Assembly: GCF_021869535.1 (NCBI RefSeq)
Contig: NW_026262734.1
Coordinates: 97,345,285-97,409,284 of the forward strand
Origin: Mytilus californianus
Lineage: Eukaryota > Mollusca > Bivalvia > Mytilida > Mytilidae
DNA: 64,000 nt
Direction: 5' to 3'
In this document: positions 56,441-64,000 of the stretch, piece after piece
Numbering within the stretch: position 1 is the stretch's first letter
Layout of the letters: each line of letters opens with the position of its first letter
Notes under the pieces: model-generated
What the model saw: the letters and a program-made list of their open reading frames with translations, nothing else
Told to the model about the DNA's origin: nothing
Databases searched by the model: none
Position numbers and translations under genes: made by a program

Positions 56441-57970
56441 CATCTGTTTGCAATCCTGAAGTTTGCCATGTCTTAATAAAGACACAATGAAGCTTTTGGT
56501 CATAACTTACTGTTTTTGTATGTGTTCATCATGGAGAGTAGAAGATAAGTGTATGAAAATTGAATAAACCACGCTCGTTTTGAAAAGATAAACCGCCATT
56601 TTTTTTAATGTATCAGGTGATCGCCAGTCATGTGACTTAATATTGTAAAGCGATGATTTAGTCTATGAGAAGTTTTTTTTTATAAATACGTTTCTACTTT
56701 GTAACTTTTAAACAGTAACAACTGTTTAAAACCTTTCAAGAAATTATGATTGAAAACATGATTATCCCATAATTGTAACCTGAACGAATTTTATTAGGAA
56801 CAAGGTGAACCTGTCATTGATTGTTTTGACATCCGGATTAGACCCATTGATTGTGGTGTGATAATCCGGATTAACAGCTAGAATCAACAAACAAAAAATA
56901 AAAATTATGAGATTTTAACAATTTATTTCAGCACTAATTCATAACATAAAATTAAATAATACAAGATAATACAATTTCGTATTAATTACGTATTCCGTAC
57001 GGAATTCACCGACATTGGTGACCATTTAAAAACTTCCAGTTTAGACTTCCTGTTTGCCAACAAACGACAAACATTAACTTGTGGGTTATAAAAAGAAGAT
57101 AACTATTAAAATTCTTTATTCAGCTACAATAAATTCTTTCCATGATATTAATCATGACATCTCATTAATTCTTTGCCGAAAAAAATCACGCTCAAGCAAT
57201 ATTTTACTGATTTTGGAGCTGTGACTTTTCCGAAAATGTCTATGTGTATTATACGAAGAAGAAACTTTTTTTCTCAAGTTTCTTGGACCATAAAAGGGGG
57301 TGCGCACAATACACAAATGCGCACTATACATACCAAAAGACGGTATTCTTTAATTACCAAATGTATACTACTAATTTGAAGCTTCTCTCTATATATATTT
57401 TATGTGGACCAAAAGACAACAGTTATCTCCTCTTTTTAATTTCTTAATACATGTAATATATTATGTTTCCACTTTCTGAAACAAACTTCAGAAACATATA
57501 TTAACTTCATTAAATGGACTGTTTGGTCAATATTAACCAATCAGCTATTTGCAGCCTAGGTTTCCCTAATATTCCCTCCCCCTTTTTTTCAACTCTTGAA
57601 TATGATTTTTTTTTTTTTTTTTTACAAAATTATATCAAAATATTCTTTTTTTTTTGTTTTCAAATAACATCTTGCACTGTAAGTTTATGCTAGTTTTTTA
57701 TCACAATCCTGTAAACCAGATATTCTACGTAAATAAACAACTATCCCCTTTTTTGGGCTTTCTGTATGATTTCTGTTTTCCTCTACAAAGTTAGTCATAA
57801 AAGACACATGCATTAAACTATACTTCAACTTACTGTAGTGCAGGTGTGTGAAAGTATTCCATTTAGCAAAAATATGAAATTTATAATTGACAAAAATATA
57901 GTTTTTCACCAGCAAGTATTTACACAAAGCTTGGAGCCAAAATGCACATTTGAAAATGATCTATACTTCT
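56441..57970. other. Spacer, nothing recognised
   Basis: T runs lie at 57608-57624 and 57640-57660. No supported exon. Confidence 0.4.
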
Positions 57971-57975
57971 TACAG

Positions 57976-58460
57976 TAGACAATAAAAAGCGTGATATATT
58001 ATCAGCTTTCCGTGCAGGATGTTTACAATCAAATGAACGGATTGTGAATGTTAAAGAAAATATCTTTATTGTAGATATTCTGTTTCAAATGTTACAAGAT
58101 AAAGCATCTAATTTAACCGAAGTTCTTAATGGGTTATTGGAACAGAGTTATACTCTAATACTTTACTTTATTGAGCAAGGACATTGCATGGACTTAAACA
58201 AGAAAAATCTCATGAATGAAGTTTGTAGAAATGGACATGTTAAACTACTCCAGTAGATTTTAGAAAATGTTAAACATGAAAAACTGGATATTAAATCCGC
58301 ATTTCGTGCGGCATGTCAAAATGTGGATTATGAATGGCAATTGCAGTGTCTAGCTTAAATGTGGCACTATATACAGAATAAAAACTTGTTTGAGTTGAAT
58401 AGTGTATTAAATACCATCACCGAGCACCACCAGACTTTCCTGATAAATATGATGATTTGA
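57976..58460 (+). pseudogene. Ankyrin-repeat-type exon, degenerate
   Basis: After an acceptor-like tacttcttacag, one frame reads KRDILSAFRAGCLQSNER, a hydrophobic helix pair, LNKKNLMNEVCRNGHVKLLQ, a TAG at about 58256, then ILENVKHEKLDIKSAFRAAC, a TAA, and about 30 further codons. The NEVCRNGHVKLLQ and LDIKSAFRAAC periods resemble the ankyrin-like repeats of a large bivalve family whose members often also carry an NTPase domain. That family link is from memory of repeat style. Two stops in frame make it a pseudogene or a decayed exon. No other exon was found nearby. Confidence 0.55.
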
Positions 58461-59944
58461 GGAACTGGTTACTATAAACTAAAAACATACATCAGAGAAT
58501 GATGTCAGAATCTGGAATTTAGTTTTAAATTCCGAAGAAGTCAAAATCTGAACAGATGTCAGTAATATTTTATGGTGGTAAAAATGGTTAATTTTTGGTG
58601 GATTCATGAAACAGGTTGTATTCATCAACATTGAAAAAATTGCGTTTAGAAAAAAAAATAGCAGTAGTAAGCATCTATTAGGAGATGAATATAAACTAGT
58701 TATGTCGGAACGACATGTATGGCCTGCACACAAGTCGTGAAAAGAACGAAATGGAAAATATCTGTTAGTTAATTTTCAAGATATATGATTAAAACATTGT
58801 GATAATTAAATATAACATAAACATCCAAACACATATAATTTTCTAAATTTAAAGAATACGTAATTTTTGATTTAATTGTACGAAAAAATGAGGTGAAAGA
58901 CACCCATTGTTTATTTGATCATTTGGTAGACTAATGTCAACAGTTTCAGAAACGGTATCACTCAAAGGCATTGACAGTTTAGTTTGAACCAAGTTTTAGG
59001 GTAATATGTGACATTTTCAATCCACTTTTTGCAATATTGTATGGCAAATAAATGTAGAATGTTGCCATGGATACACAAAAACGGAATTATATTTCACCAT
59101 TTTAACTTTTGAAAATCAAATGTATGGAAGATACTGATTACATACATATGCACATGTATGACACAAACAGTTGGATGAATGTATTAGAATGCCAGGAATA
59201 GAAGATGATTAAACATTTTGTGGTTCAATTTTAATTTTTTTTCTAACTGTGGAGTGCTACCTTAACTCAAATTCGGCGACCATTAAGAAATGTCATCGAT
59301 TTTTTTTTAAATATATGAGAACCAAGTGAAGAAATTCCGTAAAAAGTCGGTTTACTGGAATAAAACGCAAACTAGCTATGCAAGTCATCTTTTACGGTTA
59401 TGAACCAAAAATGAGTTTAATATTCGCTAGCACATGATAAAAATCCAGACAATAGACGGAATTGCAAACGGACAGACATGGGTAACACTATATATCCCGA
59501 CTTCTGACGGAAAGGGTCATAACTCATCTTTAAAAAGCAAGCCAAGGACCAATTTAAACATTGTTTTGTGTATGTCATGTTCAAGGTAATTTTAATCACT
59601 TTAACCTTTTTGTAAGGTTTGTAATTAGAATGTTTTTTAATGCATTGGTTATCTTGTTGATGCATTTTAATATTTTATTTCAATAAACTCATATCCGTTG
59701 ATGAATGAAAATAATGTATGTTCTTTGGAGTTTAAGACATAGGTAGACTAAAACCATTGTATATTGTGATGGTTATCTTCAAATATAATTCAGTAATAAT
59801 CTATGTAGTGGTAAAATCTCTTTTTTTAATTGTTAAATGATGCTTAAATGCATGTTTCTATTGATATTACAAGTATTATTATCATCAGAGTTACTCAAAA
59901 CTTGAGTATTTAGTTTAGTCAAAAGAATATACCTCTCATCAAAA
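58461..59944. other. Spacer, nothing recognised
   Basis: No supported feature. Confidence 0.4.
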
Positions 59945-60290
59945 CATCGCAAAGGTATTCTCGTGGTATCGTGCTCACATAAGTTCGTTTCCCGACCGGA
60001 TCAAACTTAACAAAAAAAATCAGTATTTCCTACATCTCCTCTAACTTGTCTAAGCATGCAACAAAAGGAAGAGCTAAGCCTGGTTGGCTTTGAGTCAGAG
60101 TTGTGTGTTATGTAGAGTGACATGTAATCATGTGGAATGTTACCTAGTGCACAAGCACGTTGTAAATCCAGTACAAAGCATGGTTCATATTTATTTCCCA
60201 TTTATATGTTCTCGGCCTGAATATCCATCTGATTTGACACTGGACGTTTAGCACTTATCCATACATCTATACATATATACATCAATTATT
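59945..60290 (+). repeat. SINE-like element with tRNA-like head
   Basis: The head reads tattctcgtggtatcgtgct, then agttcgtttcccgacc. The two words are near the A- and B-box positions of a tRNA-derived promoter. The body has tgtctaagcatgcaac, gtgacatgtaatcatgtgg and acctagtgcacaagcacg, and the tail tgttctcggcctgaatat then cactggacgtttag matches other SINE tails in this window. It is not an intact tRNA gene. The 64-codon minus frame here is a by-product. Confidence 0.55.
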
Positions 60291-60857
60291 CTGTCGTATT
60301 TGGTTTCTCCTTAAATTACGATGATACAGTATGTTTGGTTCGAAAGATAATGATTTTAATTCTTCAACATGATTACTTTCCCGTTTTAAGACAGAAATCT
60401 TGTCAAATGTGCTCATGTCCTTGAAGAAAGTTGAATGCGATGGCTGACTGTTTATAGTCCATATCAATTCTTTTCAAAACTTGCATCTTATTGGAAAGTA
60501 CATTTGTATCCTCAATAATACAGATCAAGTGGTAGATGTAGGGGTATTGGAGCGGTTTATTACTTAACTATGTGGTTAGTCCCGAATGAAAAAAAATCAT
60601 GACACTGCAACTTTTAGTAGAACATGAAGGTAAAGCAGTAATAACTTCATGGTTTATTAGTAAATGTTCAGTTTTCATGGTTATGTTTGTTTCTCAGATA
60701 CTTTAAACAGAGGGTCAACTATATTCGGTGTATAGGATGATTGCATGATGTACATGTTGTCGTCTGGTAAGGTTCATCCGACCTTAACCTCATTTGTATG
60801 GTTCCTTGATAACTTTATCAATTATGTTTTTCACATTTTATTTTTGATTTGATTCAT
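60291..60857. other. Spacer, nothing recognised
   Basis: No supported feature. Confidence 0.4.
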
Positions 60858-61862
60858 TTTTAGCTCACCTGGCCCAACAGGGCCAAGTGATTTTTTCTCA
60901 TCACTTGTCGTCCGTCGTCGTTGTCCGTCGTCGTCGTCCGATAACTTTTACAAAAATCTTCTTCTCTGAAACTACTGGGCCAAATTAAACCAAACTTGGC
61001 CTAAATCATCCTTAGGGTATTTAGTTTAAAAAAAGGAATCCGATGACCCCGCCCATCAACCAAGATGGCCGCCATGGCTAAAAATAGAACATGGGGGTCA
61101 AATGCAGTTTTTGGCTAATATCTCTGAAACTAAAGCGTTTAGAGCAAATCTGACGGGGAAAATATGTTCACCAGGTAAAGTCTATCTGCTCTGCAATTTT
61201 CAGACATATCAGACAACCCGTTGTTGGGTTGCTGCCATGAATTGGTAATTTTAAGGGAATTTTGCAGTTTTTGGGTTATTATCTTGAATATTATAAAAGA
61301 TAGAGATAAACTGTAAACAGCAACATTTCAGCAAAGTAAGATCTACAAATAAGTCACATGACCAAAATTGTCAATTGACCCTATAAGGAGTTTGTGCCCT
61401 TTAAAGTGAATTTTTCACAATATTTCGTAAATTTTTGTAATTTTTTACAAAAACTTCTCCTCTGAAACTACTGGGCCAAATTGAACCAAACTTAGCCTAA
61501 ATCATCCTTAGGATATTTAGTTTAAAAAATATATCCGATGACCCCGCCTATCAACCAAGATGGCCGCCATAGCTAACAATAGAGCATAGGGGTCTATGGG
61601 AAAATTGTAAAAGGCAATTTCAAATGTTCACAACTTGAAAACTAATTTAAATAATGATAAGGGGTCTTCAGTAACTATTGTAAGACTACAATGGGATGAC
61701 CTGCTTTTAATTTAACTACTTGGCCAAATTTAACCAAACTTGGTCTCAATCATTTTTAGGGTATATAATACTATTTATTATGATTTTAACCTTATTTTAC
61801 ATGATTTCCAAAACCACAGTAGACACAGGTGAGCGACACAAACTCTTGAGAGCCTCTAGTTT
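60858..61862 (-). mobile_element. Hairpin-ended element H, copy 2, reversed
   Basis: Reads ttttagctcacctggccca on the left and ggtgagcgacacaaactc then gagagcctctagttt on the right, the reverse of copy 1. The gtcgtccgtcgtcg simple repeat again lies beside the double-hairpin end. The second half of the body is shortened and rearranged relative to copy 1 (61590-61740). Confidence 0.8.
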
Positions 61863-62877
61863 AAATACTGTAAACAATTTTATGATTGTAATGTGTATAT
61901 GTCTGTCTGGCTGGGTTCATCAGACCTTGACTTCATTTACATGGATCATTGATAACGTTTATGCAAAACTTGTAGTTTAACTTTCGAATTCATTTTACAT
62001 ACTTCCAATATAAATTCAATGATAATAACTTAAATAAGTAAAGCAGGCCAGAGATTTCAGCGTGTCACTCTTGTGTAAAAATAAACATTACAATGTTTGA
62101 ACAAATTGTGTCTTATTTGCTATTGTTGAGATGGTTCTTGGTATGTTGTTAACAAATCATATTTATGTTATGTTCATTTTTATTTTTAAAATGTTTTCTT
62201 CCATGTTGCATATATTGAGGTTTATTTAGTAAAGAATTGTATAATGAGGATTTTGGACTGTTGTATACCTTTATCAAATAAAACACTTAAGTAAGTTGGA
62301 AATTTATTTTTAAAGATGTTGTCTTTCATGTGTGTAGTACCATATATAACAATTCTTATTTCATGTAATTGATGATAATGAACTTTTTCTAAATTTAAAT
62401 TTTTCAAGGCACTGGCTTTATGAATTGAAATGTTGGTTTGGTAGTAGAGAGCTGTGGGCAATTGATGATATACCCATAGATATTTGATTAATTTATCTTT
62501 TGATGGTGGTCTTTTCCTATTGTGCAAATCTTGAACGAACTGCGGATTCCGAAGCAATTATCCTTTGTCCTACATTTCAAATTACTAACTATATATGTTC
62601 TTAACAGGACTGATCGGTAAGAATTTGAATATAATATATCTGGACTGAATAACTTGTCATACGCCAGAAAACATACATTTTTTTTTAAATCTGTCTTATT
62701 TAGTAGGATAGAAATTGAGAAGGCGGTCGACAAATAATAATCTTTAGGTCTTGAGGCCCTATTTTTAAACCCCTTCACACAAAAGCACCCCAAGAAATAA
62801 ATCAAACATTTCTGTTGTTGGATTTCTGTGCAGTTTAAGTAAACGCGATGTATATCTATCTATGTATAATTATTTTT
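61863..62877. other. Spacer with two overlapping unexplained minus frames
   Basis: Minus frames at 62557-62222 (111 codons) and 62805-62488 (105 codons) overlap. They could be one frameshifted old coding sequence: charged and hydrophobic residues alternate and Lys, His and Tyr are frequent. No domain is recognised. Confidence 0.25.
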
Positions 62878-63555
62878 TTTACGACCGCAAACAATTTTTT
62901 GCGTCGTATAATGCTAGGGTGTCGTCGTCTGCGTCGGCGTCGTCCGAAGACACATTTGGTTTCCGGAGAGTAACTTTAGTTTAAGTGAATGGATCTCTAA
63001 GAAATTTTACCAGAAGGTTCAATACCACAAAAGGTAGGTTGGGATTGATTTTGGGGGTTATGGTACCAACAGTTTAGGAAAAATGGGCCAAAAAGGGACC
63101 AAAAACAAGCATTTTTATACGACCACAAAACATTTTTGAGGTCGTATATTGGTATTACGTCGTCGTCGTCGGCGACGGCGTCGTCAAAAGACATTTGGTT
63201 TCCGGACAATAACTTTAGTTTAAGTGTATGGATCTCTGTGAAATTTAACCAAAAGGTTCAATACCACAAAAGGAAGGTTGAGATTGTTTTTGGGGGTGAT
63301 GGGCCCAACCGTTTATGAATTAGGGGCCAAAAAGGGGCCAAAACAAGCATTTTTCTAGTTTCAGGACAATAACTTGTGTATAAGTATATTGATTGCTCTG
63401 AAATTGTACCACAAGGTTCAATACCACAAGTAGAAGGTTGGGATTCATTTTGGGGGTAATTGCCCAAACCGTTCAGGAATTAGGGGCCAAAAAGGGTCTA
63501 AAACAAGCATTTTTCTAGTTTTCAGACAATAACTTTGTTTAAGTGTATGGATGTC
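62878..63555 (+). repeat. Element I: hairpin plus CGT-repeat, tandem partial copies
   Basis: Two units start with near-palindromes (ttacgaccgcaaac...gcgtcgtataatg at 62879, and atacgaccacaaaac...gaggtcgtata at 63117). Each is followed by a gtcgtcgtc-rich tract, a tttggtttccgga segment and aggttcaataccacaa. A third and fourth partial unit (63355 and 63520) lack the hairpin. It is non-coding. Confidence 0.75.
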
Positions 63556-64000
63556 TCTTAATTTGTACCACATTTTTTCAAAAAGAAAATTTCTTCAAAA
63601 TCAATTTTTTTGAAAGGGAAGGGGGAGGGGGGAAATATTTTTTTTGGGGGGCAATCTTTTTTCCTCAAAAGAAAATTCTCTTCAAATATTTTTTTTTTTT
63701 GAAAGGTGGGGGGGGGGGGGGGGGGGGGGGGGGGTAAAACGAATTTTTTTTTGGGGGGGGTCAATTTTTTTTTCCTCAAAATTTAAGAAATTGTCAATTT
63801 TCCAAAGAAAAAAATTGGGGGTCACAATTTTTTTGCTAATTCTTTGTATGTAGTCTGAAAACCGATTTACTAAGTATTGCGCAACAGCACAGTGTATTGC
63901 ACAACAGCTAGAAATCTTCAATTGAATATAAATTCAAATCATACAACCAATTTCAAGTTCTTTGACTACATTTATTCTGTGTCAGAAACCTATAATGTGT
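63556..64000. repeat. Low-complexity T-run and G-run blocks to window end
   Basis: About three blocks of the form tcctcaaaagaaaa, long T run, gaaaggggg recur at 63590, 63660 and 63770, with a G run of about 25-30 at 63706-63734. Nothing was recognised after 63850. Confidence 0.7.

Noticed and set aside
59950..60010. tRNA gene
   Set aside because: Only promoter-like A- and B-box words are present. No cloverleaf stems could be paired, and the rest matches a SINE body.
63543..63921. Frames of 64-79 codons rich in Lys, Phe, Pro and Gly
   Set aside because: They are translations of homopolymer blocks on both strands.

Overview
This is eukaryotic, AT-rich, gene-poor DNA, most likely from a marine mussel (Mytilidae, probably Mytilus). 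The main reason is a dispersed repeat with the core tgccaatgagacaact, which I recognise from mussel sequence and which occurs about ten times here. Molluscan-type SINE tails, BEL/Pao, Penelope-like and LINE remnants, and many satellites support this. The assignment rests on recognition, not on a search.

Only two likely functional genes were found, both on the minus strand. The first (14264 down to 5280) is a split gene for a small secreted protein with one SUEL/Gal-lectin domain: a signal-peptide exon, a short acidic exon, a phase 1-1 lectin exon, a 15-nt micro-exon and a terminal exon with the stop. One further exon must lie between 7093 and 12532, because the phases do not match there. Its introns hold at least three long fold-back hairpins. 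The second (35455 to 34490) is an intact intronless seven-transmembrane receptor of rhodopsin type with an unusual E-K-F in place of D-R-Y. A degenerate ankyrin-type exon (about 57976-58460) is a pseudogene or a missed-exon candidate.

Layout: 1-2830, a satellite of about 170 bp with a 1083-bp higher-order period. 3570-4061, a TA-flanked MITE. 5280-14264, the lectin gene with minisatellites and hairpins in its introns. 15-20 kb, dispersed repeats. 20640-22954, a tandem array of 9 x 51 bp and 32 x 58 bp grown from the head of dispersed family A. 24.7-29.3 kb, degenerate tandem arrays broken by two LINE remnants, one of which carries a nested MITE. 29.6-33.5 kb, family B and two Penelope-like remnants. 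34.5-35.5 kb, the receptor. 36-40.5 kb, SINEs, a MITE and family A copies. 41.1-44.5 kb, a 30-bp array abutting a 59-bp satellite of about 44 copies. 44.5-45.3 kb, a terminal-inverted-repeat element. 46202-51713, an internally deleted BEL/Pao retrotransposon with 560-bp LTRs and a 5-bp target duplication. 52.8-54.1 and 60.9-61.9 kb, two opposite copies of a hairpin-ended element resembling a non-autonomous Helitron-like element. 62.9-63.6 kb, a second hairpin plus CGT-repeat family.

No tRNA, rRNA, CRISPR array or bacterial feature was seen. Coordinates and copy counts were read by eye. Family names for repeats are local labels (A, B, H, I) unless a class is stated.
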